Below are positions 1 through 9,620 of a DNA stretch of 64,000 nucleotides, in pieces; positions within the stretch are counted from its first letter, which is position 1, and each line of letters opens with the position of its first letter. The stretch lies in the NCBI GenBank assembly GCA_029258955.1, contig JAPDJT010000005.1, forward strand, positions 1 through 64,000, in the 5' to 3' direction. A program made the translations under genes and the position numbers. The notes under the pieces are model-generated. The model saw only the letters and a list, made by a program, of their open reading frames with translations. It did no database searches and was not told the origin of the DNA. The stretch is from Thermoplasmatota archaeon (GTDB lineage: Archaea > Thermoplasmatota > E2 > UBA202 > JdFR-43).

Positions 1-1296
1 TCTTGGATAGAAGGTGAAGGATATAATAAGAAAATATTGTTCATTAAGTTATTTCCTGTACAATGGTATCCAAAGGAAAGAAAGGCTTCTATTATATTAA
101 AGGGCTTAATCAGAATTTGTTACAAAGGAGGAAGGCAAACTCATGCAACAGATAAAAACATAATTATCACCTCTCCTGAACTATATAATCAGGCAAAAAA
201 GTTAAAAGAATTTCATGAAAAAGAAGGAATTATAACCGGAATTTATAATACAACCTGGATTTATGAAAATTTTGAAAATGCTTCTGATCCACCCTATACA
301 GGATATAAAAATGCTTCATTTTATGGAAGAAATAAAATAAAAAATTACAACTACACTTTAGCAAAAAGAATAATAAATTTTCTTTCTTCAATAGAAGCAA
401 AATATGTAACAATTTTGGGGAATGCAAGATTAGTTACTCCAAGCTATTATTATTCTAAGGGAGGTGGCTTATACAATGATTGGGTTCCAACCGATTTCTT
501 TTATTCTTCTCCAGATTATGATTTAATACCAAATTATTTTGTAGGAAGAATTCCAGTTAACAGTAGCTATGAAGCGGAGCACGTTATAGAAAAGATAATA
601 AACTGGGAGACAAAAAATTTCTTTAATGCTGTTGTAGCTGGAGGACAACCTTTCAATACAATTTTCTTTATTGGTGAATTAATTACAGTTGACGCAATAA
701 ATAGAGGCTATTTCAATAAATTCAATATCACAAAATATTATAAAACAAAAAATTCATTTGATAAAGAGCATTTATTAAATGCATTATCTGGTAATATAGG
801 AATTTTGTATCATATTGGACATGGTAGTGGAAATGCTTGGTTATTAGAAGGAGATGCATTGTATGCAAAAGATGTTTTGGCTATAGAAAAAAACAATGCA
901 CTACCTATCGTAATTTCAATAGCTTGTATGAATGGAGCATTTGATACAAACATAATAAAATTTGAAGGTGGAGCATTTAATATATCATTTGGAGAATCTA
1001 TCCTTTTATCTGATGCAGGAGGCATCGCATATGTAGGAGGTGCTCGAGTAAATGCGGGCATTCCTAATTTTTATTTAGAAAATGGCTATCTCATTATCTC
1101 TGGAGAAAGTTATATGGCTAGCATGTTAACATATTTTGTTGAAGCGATTGGGAATGCAAGTTCCTTAGGAGAGGCTTATTCATGTGCGATACAAAAATTT
1201 ATTGAAAAAAACTATTTTGGGGATTGGTTAAATTATTTCACTCTTTTTGAATTTGTTTTACTTGGTGACCCTAGCTTAAAAATAGGAGGTTACTAA
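1..1296 (+). CDS. Gingipain-like cysteine peptidase (family C25), 5' end cut by window edge
   Basis: The frame is open from base 1, so this is the C-terminal part of a larger protein. It matches peptidase family C25 (gingipain-like): a nucleotide-binding-like first half (NIIITSPELYNQAKKLKEFH) and a caspase-like catalytic half. The probable catalytic His is in YHIGHGSGNAW (about 258-267 counting from the TTG at 37) and the probable nucleophile Cys in SIACMNG (about 297). The end, GDPSLKIGGY, is typical of C25 domains, and no C-terminal sorting domain follows. Such enzymes are normally secreted and digest extracellular protein; the signal peptide would lie outside the window. The next gene starts 2 nt after the stop, and its Shine-Dalgarno overlaps the end of this gene. 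Confidence 0.85.
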   Translation, partial: SWIEGEGYNKKILFIKLFPVQWYPKERKASIILKGLIRICYKGGRQTHATDKNIIITSPELYNQAKKLKEFHEKEGIITGIYNTTWIYENFENASDPPYTGYKNASFYGRNKIKNYNYTLAKRIINFLSSIEAKYVTILGNARLVTPSYYYSKGGGLYNDWVPTDFFYSSPDYDLIPNYFVGRIPVNSSYEAEHVIEKIINWETKNFFNAVVAGGQPFNTIFFIGELITVDAINRGYFNKFNITKYYKTKNSFDKEHLLNALSGNIGILYHIGHGSGNAWLLEGDALYAKDVLAIEKNNALPIVISIACMNGAFDTNIIKFEGGAFNISFGESILLSDAGGIAYVGGARVNAGIPNFYLENGYLIISGESYMASMLTYFVEAIGNASSLGEAYSCAIQKFIEKNYFGDWLNYFTLFEFVLLGDPSLKIGGY

Positions 1297-1298
1297 GT

Positions 1299-1808
1299 TT
1301 GAGCATTTACGAAAGGGAGCTTAGGGAGATACTGGCTGGCAATGAAAAAATCATTGAGAAAGTTGTTAAAAGCTTGAGTGAAGAAGAAAAGGAAAAATAT
1401 AAAAAAATTTTGAAAAAGCCGTTTATAACGGTAAGAGCTGCTGGCTCCTTAGGCATAGCAGATATTGTGGCATTGAGAGGCGATATATCCTTTATTGTTG
1501 AGATAAAAGTAAGAAAAGGAAGCGAAATACTCTTTAGTCATGAAGGAGGGAGAATGCAGAAAAAGGCAGAGGAGATGAAAAGAAAATGCACCATGGCAAG
1601 CATTCTTCCAATTTTTGCTTTCAGGAGAAAAGGAATAAGAGGAGATGCATGGAGAATATTTACAATGGAAATTGATGGAATGAAAGGAAAGGGAAGGGAA
1701 ATATATGATGTATTGCCAAAGCTTGAAATAACAAAAGATGGAAATTTTAGAATGAAATGGGAAAATGGAATGAAATTAGCAGATTTTATAGATATGATAT
1801 GTGATTAA
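1299..1808 (+). CDS. Hjc-like Holliday junction resolvase / archaeal nuclease
   Basis: A 169-residue protein resembling archaeal Hjc: ERELREIL near the N-terminus, then VRAAGSLGIADIVAL and FIVEIKVRKG, giving the E...D...ExK catalytic set of the PD-(D/E)XK fold. Hjc cuts four-way DNA junctions during recombination. It is longer than typical Hjc (about 120-130 aa) because of extra residues between the N-terminal Glu and the RAAGS motif, so a related nuclease role is possible. The start is TTG, supported by GGAGGT about 7 nt upstream inside the end of the preceding gene. Two-gene transcription with the C25 peptidase is likely, although the functions look unrelated. Confidence 0.75.
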   Translation: MSIYERELREILAGNEKIIEKVVKSLSEEEKEKYKKILKKPFITVRAAGSLGIADIVALRGDISFIVEIKVRKGSEILFSHEGGRMQKKAEEMKRKCTMASILPIFAFRRKGIRGDAWRIFTMEIDGMKGKGREIYDVLPKLEITKDGNFRMKWENGMKLADFIDMICD

Positions 1809-1811
1809 AAT

Positions 1812-2002
1812 AGGTTGAAAAATTAATGAATAAATTAATGAATAAAATGTTGCCACAATTATTCCATGCAAACATTGCAATGACAACCTATTCTTTTATT
1901 TGGGGATTATCGAAATACAATGAAAATGAAAGTCGTCTTAGTTATTTTCTTCCATATAACAATAGCCAATGGCAACCATTTCTTTCATTTTTTGACGAAC
2001 CG
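1812..2002. repeat. Degenerate inverted-repeat element (MITE-like), compound copy
   Basis: This region holds two core units of the repeat family described at 9630-9731. One unit contains TAACAATAGCCAATGGCAAC. The outer ends are inverted: GGTTGAAAAATTAATGAA on the left and TTCATTTTTTGACGAACC on the right. A 67-codon open frame inside it is a repeat artefact. Confidence 0.65.
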
Positions 2003-2058
2003 TTTTATTTGATATCTTCATTAAGATAAAAATTTTAAAATTAATTTTGTTTTTAAAT

Positions 2059-3159
2059 ATGCAACCAAAAATTGGATGTTTTATAATACCTTTTCTTTTA
2101 ATTTTACCGGTTAGTCCTATTGAATGGAGTGTAAATATTTCAATGCCTTTCAGTATTGATTATGGAATAGTTATGAAAAAAGTTTATGATGGATATATTG
2201 CTCTGGTAAGTAGTTTTAACTTACTGGAAAATAAATCATATGGTAGAATAATAAAAATAGACAGGGGAGGAAATATAGAATGGGAAAATAAATTTTTAAC
2301 AGATGGCAATGGAAATATGGGAATTTGTACTCAAAATAATAGCTATATCATTCTTTTTAGTTGTAATGGCAAAGCGTGTTTAACAAAACTAAATAAAAAT
2401 GGAAAAATAGAATGGAATAAAAGTTATGAATTTTTATTCTCCATTAAAGCTTCAAGATATATAATAAATGTTAATGGAAATCTCATTTTCTCTCTTCACA
2501 ATCTTGATATAGATGAAGAATCAATAATTGTAAAAACAGATGGCAATGGAAATATTTTATGGAAGAAATATTTCAATTATTCTACAGGTATTGTTGGATT
2601 AGAAGACGGATACGTTGTTATTGAACAACCAATAACATTTTGTAGGAATTATAGTCTGTTATTCAAGTACGATTTTAATGATATACTCTTATGGAAGAAA
2701 AGGATAGATGGAATAGGATATTCTATATATCCAGCTATAAATGGCTTTATCCTGTATCATAATCATACATGTATTAAATTTGATAAGAGAGGAAATAAGG
2801 AATGGGAAAAAGAGTTTGAGAAAGGAATAGAAATTTCATCATGTAGTATTGCTAAAAATGGCTATTTATTAGCTGGAACAAAAACATTTCCAAAGATTGA
2901 GGGCATTTTAATAAAATTAGATGAAAATGGAAATGAAATATGGAGAAAAACTTATTTCACGCGTTGTAATATTGGCATATTTATATTGAGAAATGTTGGA
3001 TTTTTATATGCAGAGGAAGTGAATGATAGCATTATAGGCATGTTGTATATAGATGCAGAGCCAAATGCAATTTTTGTCTATTTTCCTCCATTCTTTATTC
3101 TTCTAACATGGCTTTCCTTTATAGAAACAGATGTTGTTGTGGTAAAGATACATGTGTAA
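2059..3159 (+). CDS. Secreted or anchored protein with W-terminated beta-propeller-like repeats
   Basis: About 366 residues from ATG 2059. A TTG at 2047 is in frame, but the ATG puts the hydrophobic signal peptide (IGCFIIPFLLILPVSP) right at the N-terminus. The body repeats a unit of roughly 40-50 residues containing I-K-x-D-x-x-G-N-I-x-W (KIDRGGNIEW, KTDGNGNILW, KLDENGNEIW), as in PQQ- or WD40-like propeller blades of extracytoplasmic proteins. The C-terminus has a hydrophobic stretch (FVYFPPFFILLTWLSF), perhaps a membrane anchor. The function is unknown. It is convergent with the downstream ligase gene, and the stops are adjacent. Confidence 0.7.
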   Translation: MQPKIGCFIIPFLLILPVSPIEWSVNISMPFSIDYGIVMKKVYDGYIALVSSFNLLENKSYGRIIKIDRGGNIEWENKFLTDGNGNMGICTQNNSYIILFSCNGKACLTKLNKNGKIEWNKSYEFLFSIKASRYIINVNGNLIFSLHNLDIDEESIIVKTDGNGNILWKKYFNYSTGIVGLEDGYVVIEQPITFCRNYSLLFKYDFNDILLWKKRIDGIGYSIYPAINGFILYHNHTCIKFDKRGNKEWEKEFEKGIEISSCSIAKNGYLLAGTKTFPKIEGILIKLDENGNEIWRKTYFTRCNIGIFILRNVGFLYAEEVNDSIIGMLYIDAEPNAIFVYFPPFFILLTWLSFIETDVVVVKIHV

Positions 3160-4449
3160 TTATTTCCTTTTATCTATGACGCGCTTTGCTTTTCCTTCAT
3201 GTCTGGGTAGTGTATCAGGGTCTAAAACTTCTACCTTAGCATTCAAAGTAGTTATAATCCTTATTTCTTTTTTTAATTCCTCTGCTATTTTTTTCTTTTC
3301 TTCCTCGCTATATTTTTCTTTAGATTCAACTTGCACGATTAATTCATCCATATCTCCTTTTTTATCGATGATCATGAGCCATTCACTTCCAACTTTGCTA
3401 TTTTTCATTATCGCTTCTTCAATCTGGCTAGGAAATACATTAGTTCCTTTTACAATAACCATGTCATCGCTCCTCCCCTTTATAGGAGCATGTTTTATAT
3501 GGGTGCGTCCACAATTGCACAAGCCATCATAAATGAAAGTAATATCTCTTGTTCTATACCTAATTACAGGCATTCCTTCTTTAGTTAAAGTAGTCAAAAC
3601 AAGCTCTCCTTCCTCCTCTTTTTCCAGCCTTTCTCCTGTCTTTGGATCTATAATCTCAGCCAGAAAATGATCCTCCCATAAATGTAAGCCATCATGTTCA
3701 TCACAATCTGCTGAAACGCCAGGGCCACACATTTCAGTTAGTCCATATATATCATGAACATCCATATCCCAGGTTTCCATAATTCTTTTTTTCATTTCTT
3801 TGGTAAACATTTCTGCCCCAAAAATTCCATTTCTAACACTAAGCTCAGAAGGCTCTATTCCCATTTTTTTGGCAACACTTGCCAAATGCATTGCATAAGA
3901 GGCTATTCCAGCTATGAAAGTAACGTTATAATATTTCATTAACCTTATCTGCCTTTCAGAATCTCCCTTTCCAGTTGGAACAATTAAAGCTCCTATTTTC
4001 TGCCCGCCATAATGAAATCCAAATGCTCCAGTAAATGTTCCATATGGGATAGGAATCTGAAAAATATCTTTTTTAGTTAATCCAGCCATAGCTAAGCAAC
4101 GAGCCATAACTTCCGCCCACACTTCTAAATCATGTCTTGTATAGCAAACTGTAACTGGCTCACCTGTTGTGCCAGAAGAAGCATGTAATTCAACATATTC
4201 TTCCATTGGCAACGCAAGCAATCCAAAAGGAGCATTTTTACGCAGATCATCTTTTGTTGTAAAAGGAATCTTCTCTATATCTTCTAACTTTTTTATATCC
4301 TCAGGCTTTACTCCTGCTGAATCGAATTTCTCCCTATAAAAAGGAACATTATCATAGGCATATCTTATGATTTTTTTAAGCCTCTTTAACTGCAATTCTT
4401 CAAGCTTTTTCCTTGGCATTTTTTCCATTTTTGGATTAAACATATGCAT
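3160..4449 (-). CDS. paaK: Phenylacetate-CoA ligase family enzyme (copy 1)
   Basis: 429 residues of the PaaK branch of the adenylate-forming superfamily, full length for the family. The P-loop-like motif ASSGTTGEPVTV lies near residue 90, the adenylate-binding DIYGLTEMCGPG in the middle, and RYRTRD plus IKGRSDDMVIVKG mark the hinge into the C-terminal domain. It activates an aryl acid such as phenylacetate to its CoA thioester using ATP. In peptide-fermenting archaea such ligases often run in reverse to make ATP from aryl-CoAs; that role is inferred. A paralogue of similar length and layout lies at 6975-8261 on the same strand. Confidence 0.85.
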   Translation of the reverse strand: MHMFNPKMEKMPRKKLEELQLKRLKKIIRYAYDNVPFYREKFDSAGVKPEDIKKLEDIEKIPFTTKDDLRKNAPFGLLALPMEEYVELHASSGTTGEPVTVCYTRHDLEVWAEVMARCLAMAGLTKKDIFQIPIPYGTFTGAFGFHYGGQKIGALIVPTGKGDSERQIRLMKYYNVTFIAGIASYAMHLASVAKKMGIEPSELSVRNGIFGAEMFTKEMKKRIMETWDMDVHDIYGLTEMCGPGVSADCDEHDGLHLWEDHFLAEIIDPKTGERLEKEEEGELVLTTLTKEGMPVIRYRTRDITFIYDGLCNCGRTHIKHAPIKGRSDDMVIVKGTNVFPSQIEEAIMKNSKVGSEWLMIIDKKGDMDELIVQVESKEKYSEEEKKKIAEELKKEIRIITTLNAKVEVLDPDTLPRHEGKAKRVIDKRK

Positions 4450-4523
4450 TTATCATTGCCAAATATAAATTATTTACGAGTAAAAATGAAGAAAAATTTA
4501 ATGAAAAAGGTTTCTACTGCCTA

Positions 4524-4694
4524 GGGTGCATCGAATAAATGAAAGAGTAGTATCAATACTATTATTGCGTGTAAGAGAATGTAACACCCCCCTCAGAATT
4601 TGATGAAAAAATAAAATGAAATGGAATGTTGTTATGGTATATCTCCCCATGTGATTAATAGTCAATAGCAATATTTTTACTTATTCAACGACTC
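4524..4694. repeat. MITE-like inverted-repeat element, compound copy
   Basis: Two core units fill most of the 480-base gap between 4450 and 4930. The second contains AATGGAATGTTGTTATGG and AATAGTCAATAGCAA. The outer ends are imperfect inverted copies: GGGTGCATCGAATAAATGAA on the left and TACTTATTCAACGACTC on the right. The rest of the gap is AT-rich with no gene that I can see. Confidence 0.6.
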
Positions 4695-4930
4695 TTCTTT
4701 TTCATTATTTATTTTTAATAGACTTTATAAAAATGAAAGAAAAAATTAACTATTTATTGCAGAGGAATTCATATAACAATACTTTTTCATCATAGAATTT
4801 ATAATTAAATGAAAAAAAGCATGCCATTTGCATAAAAGAAATTGTAACAAAGCTTTTTATTCATTTATTCCAAATTCCGAAATTATTTCATTCTCATTAA
4901 AGATAACAATTTATGAAATGGAAAGAAAAA

Positions 4931-5364
4931 ATGGAGAAGAAAGATTTGCCTAAAATTGTTGAAGTGCCAGAGAAATGGAAGAAAAGATATGTGAAGGAAA
5001 AATGGTTATTCCAGCTCCAAAAGAAGTCATGAAAATAATGGAAAAAATCCCAAAAGGAAAAGTTATAACTGTTAAGGAAATAAGAGAAGTTTTAGCTAAA
5101 AAACATGGTGTAGATATAGCATGTCCTTTAACAACTGGAATTTTTATATGGATTGTTGCCAATATGGCAGAGGAAGAAAAGAAAAATATTCCTTACTGGA
5201 GAACTTTAAAATCAAATGGGCAATTAAATGAAAAATATCTTGGAGGGGTAGAAAAACAAAGAGAAAAGCTTGAAGAAGAGGGACATAAAATAATTAAGAA
5301 AGGAAAGAAATATGTTGTTGTAGATTATGAAAAGAAGTTATTTATTCCAACTCCATTTCCATGA
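4931..5364 (+). pseudogene. MGMT/ATL-like DNA-binding-domain protein, apparent 1-nt frameshift near 4990
   Basis: The main frame from ATG 4975 encodes 129 residues of the alkyltransferase (MGMT) DNA-binding domain: IPKGKVITVKEIREVL, ACPLTTGIFIW, PYWRTLKSNGQLNEKYLGG and LEEEGHKI. The PCHR active-site Cys motif is replaced by IPYWRTL, so it is not a suicidal methyltransferase; alkyltransferase-like lesion recognition or another DNA-binding role is more likely. From ATG 4931 a second frame reads MEKKDLPKIVEVPEKWKKRY, which looks like the normal N-terminus of this archaeal family. Restoring one base at TATGTGAAGG (about 4988-4993) would join the two as ...KKRYGEGKMVIP.... If there is no frameshift, the protein starts at 4975 and lacks 16-20 residues. 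Confidence 0.65.
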
Positions 5365-5752
5365 GATTGTCTTTCTTTACTCTTTTTATTTGTAGTTTTT
5401 CCAAAACATAAAGAACAATTTCATTTACTACCTTAACTTTTCCTTCCAACAAATGTCCTCCTTTTATAACATGATTTTTACAAGCCAAAGCTACGTGAGC
5501 ATGAATTACTGGCTCATTTTCATGTATGCCTATATTCCCCTGTAACGAAACGAGTTCAGCTGGCTCTTCTATTTTCTTTTTTAGATATTCCTTGCCGTTA
5601 AAATAGCCAATGACAGCATCTTCAAGCATTCCTATTCCATTTATGATTATAGCAGATTTTATGCTATGTTCTTTGGCTAAATTCCTCAAATTTTGAATAA
5701 TCTCTCCCTCTATAAACTTCGCTACAATAAAATTTCCTTCCTTTCCAATCAT
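5342..5752 (-). CDS. PPC-domain (DUF296) protein
   Basis: A 136-residue single-domain protein of the plant-and-prokaryote-conserved (PPC/DUF296) family. It has HENEPVIHAHVAL, with a His cluster near residues 76-85, and IKGGHLLEGKV. Archaeal members are small trimers, usually annotated as DNA-binding although the prokaryotic function is not settled; the clustered His residues may bind metal. It is convergent with the MGMT-like gene and overlaps its 3' end by 23 bp. The gene begins at ATG 5752 after an AT-rich leader. Confidence 0.8.
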   Translation of the reverse strand: MIGKEGNFIVAKFIEGEIIQNLRNLAKEHSIKSAIIINGIGMLEDAVIGYFNGKEYLKKKIEEPAELVSLQGNIGIHENEPVIHAHVALACKNHVIKGGHLLEGKVKVVNEIVLYVLEKLQIKRVKKDNLMEMELE

Positions 5753-5927
5753 GAAAATGAATTGTTTAAAGAAAGAAAAAGTTTTAGAAAAAATTAATGA
5801 AGAAATGTTTTGTAAGCAACTTTTCTAACAATATCAACAATGATAACAAACTTTACTTGTTTGGCATCAATATTATTTCTAATTTTTAGCAAAATCAACA
5901 AGCTTTTTAATCAATTTTCTTTCTCAT

Positions 5928-6974
5928 TTGGGGGATAACATTTTAGGAATAATTGATAAGATAATGCCATATATAACAGGTTTATGGACATTACCATGGA
6001 TAGTTGTTGGTTTTGTAGCAAATATTATTTTAACAAGAATTTATGGAGAGGAAAAGATAAGCAAAGCGCTTAAAAAAGCTGGGCTCATTCTTTTATTCAT
6101 CTTTATTCCAATTTTGCTTTTTAAACTCTTCCTAAATGTCCATTTTGGCGAAGAAGAGATAGATTTTGTAATTGTTTCTTCTGCTGTAATGGCTTTCCTT
6201 TATGTTATTGCCTATTTTTTTGCTATTTCAAAAGTCAAAAAAGTTTGTAAAGAGGATGAGCAAACAGAATTTTTGAAAACAGTAATAGTCAATCAGGGAA
6301 GAAGCGCCGCCTTTGTTGGAGGGGCGATGCTTGCTTTTAAAAAAATAGCAATACCTGCTGCCATTTATATAAGTCTGCTTGGCATTTATTTATTTGCTGC
6401 CATCCCATATATACTCTCATATTTGCATAAAAGAGAAGTTCATAAAAAGGAAAAGAGCCCTTTGCCACTTTATTTGAGAGTGTATCCATGGTATCTAATA
6501 ATATTTCCAATAACTGCGACTTTACTCCATAAATATTATGGAATTACTACGTCATCCTTAGAGTTTGGAAAATTACTTGAGTTTTTTGCAGCAATAACAA
6601 TTCCAGCAGCCCTATACTATGTTGGAGCTAGCATAAAATATAAGGATCTTCATATTAATGAACTCAAAAAGTTAATATATGCTCATAAAGGAGAAATGGC
6701 ATGGGTTAGAGAAATCTTAATAATGACCATTATAATCACTCCAGTTATAATTGCAATTATTTTTGGAACACTATTTATTTTAAATTTAATTCCTGCAGAA
6801 TGGTTCATCGTTTTATTTTTAAATTCGATTTTGCCAATAACAAGTACAAATATGTTTCTCATTCCTTATGGCATAAATAGAAGAGTAACTGCATTAGCTG
6901 TTACATGGTCAACAGTAATTTCAATACCACTCTTTATCTTATTTATGAATATCTTTTCTTATTTCTTAATGTAA
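5928..6974 (+). CDS. AEC-family permease (auxin efflux carrier-like)
   Basis: A polytopic membrane protein of 348 residues with about 9-10 hydrophobic segments. It has the two-half layout of AEC transporters and a C-terminal half with NSILPITSTNMFLIPYG followed by ALAVTWSTVISIPLF, which is typical of the family. AEC proteins carry organic anions or amphipathic metabolites; the substrate is not visible here. The start is TTG at 5928, and an in-frame ATG lies about 12 codons inside, so the first residues are uncertain. It is convergent with the second ligase, with the stops adjacent. Confidence 0.75.
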   Translation: MGDNILGIIDKIMPYITGLWTLPWIVVGFVANIILTRIYGEEKISKALKKAGLILLFIFIPILLFKLFLNVHFGEEEIDFVIVSSAVMAFLYVIAYFFAISKVKKVCKEDEQTEFLKTVIVNQGRSAAFVGGAMLAFKKIAIPAAIYISLLGIYLFAAIPYILSYLHKREVHKKEKSPLPLYLRVYPWYLIIFPITATLLHKYYGITTSSLEFGKLLEFFAAITIPAALYYVGASIKYKDLHINELKKLIYAHKGEMAWVREILIMTIIITPVIIAIIFGTLFILNLIPAEWFIVLFLNSILPITSTNMFLIPYGINRRVTALAVTWSTVISIPLFILFMNIFSYFLM

Positions 6975-8261
6975 TTATTCCTCTACAATTCTTTTTGCTT
7001 TCCCCTCACTTCTTGGCAATGTATTTGGCTTAACTATTTCAACAGGAATGCGCAAATTCAATATTGCATAAATTTCCTCCTCAATTTTCCTTGCCAAATC
7101 ATCTAAGTTTCCTTCCCTATATCTTTCCTCTGTTGGCTCCACTCTAACAATCAATGTAGTCATTTCCTTTTCCTTTTTCTTCACAAGCTGATAGTTCCCG
7201 CTAACTCCTTCAACTTTCATCATTGCTTCTTCAATCTGGCTAGGAAAAACAATAACACCCTTTACTTTCATCATGTCATCGCTTCTTCCTTTTATGCGAG
7301 TTTGTATAGGCAATGTTCGCCCGCAATCACAAGGCTCTTCCATATATCCAGCAATATCTCTCGTTCTAAAGCGAATTGCTGGAAATGCCTCTTTTGTTAA
7401 AGTTGTGAAAACTAACTCTCCCTCTTCTCCAGGCTCCAGCCTTTCTCCTGTCTTTGGATCTATAATCTCAGCCAGAAAATGATCCGCATTTATATGAAGC
7501 TTCTTTTCCTCACATTCTGTAACTACTCCCGGCCCTATTATTTCTGTTAGCCCATAATGTTCATGAGCAACAATTCCCCATGTTTCCTCTATTTTTTTCC
7601 TCATTTCATCGCTCCATGCTTCAGCTCCAAATAAGCCCAAACGAAGCTTGAAATCTTTATTTGGCTCATATCCCATTTGCTTTGCTACCTCTGCCATATA
7701 TAAAGCATAAGAAGGAGTGCATGCTAAGGCTGTTGTTCCAAAATCTTTCATTATATTGATTTGCCTCTTTGTATTTCCAGAGCTTGTTGGAACAACTAAA
7801 GCCCCTATTTTCTGAGCACCTTTTTCAAATCCATGAGCTCCAGTAAATAAACCATATCCATATGCATTCTGCAAAACATCTCCCCTTCTTAGTCCATTAG
7901 CCCATAAAGAACGAGCCATAACATCAGCCCACACTTCCAAATCATTTTTTGTGTACACCGCCACAACTGGCTTTCCTGTTGTGCCTGAGGAAGCATGCAC
8001 TTCTACGCAATCTTCCAGTTCAACGCATACCAAACCAAAAGGATAATAATGGCGGAGTTCATCTTTTGTTAAGAATGGAATCTTTTCCAAATCATCTAAA
8101 CTCTTTATATCATCTGGCTTAATTCCAGCAGAATCAAATTTTTTATGGTATATCTCATTATTTTCATAAGCATGCTTTATTACTTTTTTAAGTCTCTTTA
8201 ACTGCAATTCCTTTAAATCCTTTAAAGACATTGTTTCTATTTTTTCATCCCAGAATTTCAT
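6975..8261 (-). CDS. paaK: Phenylacetate-CoA ligase family enzyme (copy 2)
   Basis: 428 residues with the same architecture as the enzyme at 3160-4449: HASSGTTGKPVVAVYT near residue 90, HEHYGLTEIIGPG, RFRTRDI and IKGRSDDMMKVKG. The residues around the acyl-binding region differ between copies, so substrate preferences (phenylacetate, indoleacetate or other aryl acids from amino-acid fermentation) may differ too. It is separated from copy 1 by the MGMT-like, PPC and AEC genes, so the duplication is dispersed. No aromatic-2-oxoacid ferredoxin oxidoreductase is present in the window. Confidence 0.85.
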   Translation of the reverse strand: MKFWDEKIETMSLKDLKELQLKRLKKVIKHAYENNEIYHKKFDSAGIKPDDIKSLDDLEKIPFLTKDELRHYYPFGLVCVELEDCVEVHASSGTTGKPVVAVYTKNDLEVWADVMARSLWANGLRRGDVLQNAYGYGLFTGAHGFEKGAQKIGALVVPTSSGNTKRQINIMKDFGTTALACTPSYALYMAEVAKQMGYEPNKDFKLRLGLFGAEAWSDEMRKKIEETWGIVAHEHYGLTEIIGPGVVTECEEKKLHINADHFLAEIIDPKTGERLEPGEEGELVFTTLTKEAFPAIRFRTRDIAGYMEEPCDCGRTLPIQTRIKGRSDDMMKVKGVIVFPSQIEEAMMKVEGVSGNYQLVKKKEKEMTTLIVRVEPTEERYREGNLDDLARKIEEEIYAILNLRIPVEIVKPNTLPRSEGKAKRIVEE

Positions 8262-8494
8262 GCTGATAAATGAAAATGCAATATAAAAAATTTAAAGGAA
8301 AAATGAATGAATTTGATGCCATTTCTTGCTAGTCTCAAAAATGAGAATTCATTGTAGCAAAATTACCAATGAAAATTGTTAGCAAATTTTCCCCTGCCAA
8401 TGAGACAAACCGCAACGCAACAATTTCTTCTTTCTCTATTTTATTTATACATAGTTTATCCACAACATTTTAAAAATAAGAAAATATTCAAAAC

Positions 8495-9613
8495 ATGCCA
8501 AAGCTAAAATATGCTAAGCCATATTACCTCAACTTGACACAACAGCCATTAGGGGGAACTTCATTCAAAAATTGGCTTCGATTGCTAGTAGAGAATAAAT
8601 TTAGAATAGACTGGCAATTTATACCAAGAGCAATATATGTTACTTTGCTTATCCTTTCTTTAACCCCCTTTAGAATAAAAGAAAAAAGAAAAATTGAAGA
8701 GAAATTAAAGGATGTAAAAATCGTTCCGCCTCTTTTTATTGTAGGGCATTTTAGAAGCGGAACAACTTTCCTGCATTATTTAATGGGACAGGATAAAAGT
8801 TTGGCATATGTTTCAACTTTTGAAACAATGGCGCCTTGGGTACTTTTAAATGAAAAGCTTAGGAAGCTTGTTGAGGAAAGATTGCCAGAAAAGCGCCCAA
8901 TGGACGATTTAGAAATGGAAGCTGGTCTGCCCTATGAGGAAGAATATGCAATAGCAAATTTGTGCCCATACTCTTTTTATCATGGATGGTATTTTCCCAA
9001 AAGAATTTTTGATTATTTTAGGAAGTACGTTCTTTTTGAAGGAGTAAGTAATGAAATAAAAGAGGAATGGAAATACTGGTATGAATACTTACTTAAAAAA
9101 ATTACATTGAAACACGATGGAAAGAGGATTTTGCTAAAGAGTCCAGTTAATACAGGAAGAATAAAATTATTGTTAGAAATATTTCCAGACGCAAAATTCA
9201 TTCATATTTATAGGAATCCATATAAAGTTTATCTTTCAACTTGGCGACTTTATGAAAAAATATTACCAATATTTTCCTTTCAGCATGTTGAGAAAGAAAA
9301 AATCGATAGGCTTATAATAGAATTTTACAAGGAAGTTTATAAAAGATATTTTAAGGAGAGGGAGCTTATACCAGAAGGAAATTTAGTAGAAATAAGTTAT
9401 GAAGAATTTGTTAAAGAGCCTTTAAAAAAATTGAGATGGATTTATGAAGAATTAGGATTGGATGGATTTGAAAAAGCAAAACCATATTTTGAAAAGTATA
9501 TTGAAAAACACAAAAATTACAAGCCTCATGGTTGTCTGATAACAGATAAAATTAAAGAAAAGATATACAAAGAATGGAAATTTGCTTTTGAAAAACTGGG
9601 TTATGAAAAATAA
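8495..9613 (+). CDS. Sulfotransferase-family protein
   Basis: 372 residues with both PAPS-binding signatures: the 5'-phosphosulfate loop VGHFRSGTTFLHYLMG at about 82-97 and the 3'-phosphate motif FIHIYRNPYKVYLST at about 234-248. LLKSPVNTGR lies between them, as in the Sulfotransfer_3 family. It would move a sulfuryl group from PAPS to an alcohol or amine of a lipid, glycan or small molecule; the acceptor is unknown. It stands as a single gene. The 233-base gap upstream holds AT-rich sequence with only weak resemblance to the local repeat family. Confidence 0.8.
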   Translation: MPKLKYAKPYYLNLTQQPLGGTSFKNWLRLLVENKFRIDWQFIPRAIYVTLLILSLTPFRIKEKRKIEEKLKDVKIVPPLFIVGHFRSGTTFLHYLMGQDKSLAYVSTFETMAPWVLLNEKLRKLVEERLPEKRPMDDLEMEAGLPYEEEYAIANLCPYSFYHGWYFPKRIFDYFRKYVLFEGVSNEIKEEWKYWYEYLLKKITLKHDGKRILLKSPVNTGRIKLLLEIFPDAKFIHIYRNPYKVYLSTWRLYEKILPIFSFQHVEKEKIDRLIIEFYKEVYKRYFKERELIPEGNLVEISYEEFVKEPLKKLRWIYEELGLDGFEKAKPYFEKYIEKHKNYKPHGCLITDKIKEKIYKEWKFAFEKLGYEK

Positions 9614-9620
9614 AATTTAA

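Noticed and set aside
1826-2029. A 67-codon open frame on the plus strand
   Set aside because: It lies wholly in a compound repeat element; the translation is repeat sequence.
8280-8420. A further host repeat upstream of the sulfotransferase
   Set aside because: Only short pieces match the core, with no recognisable ends.
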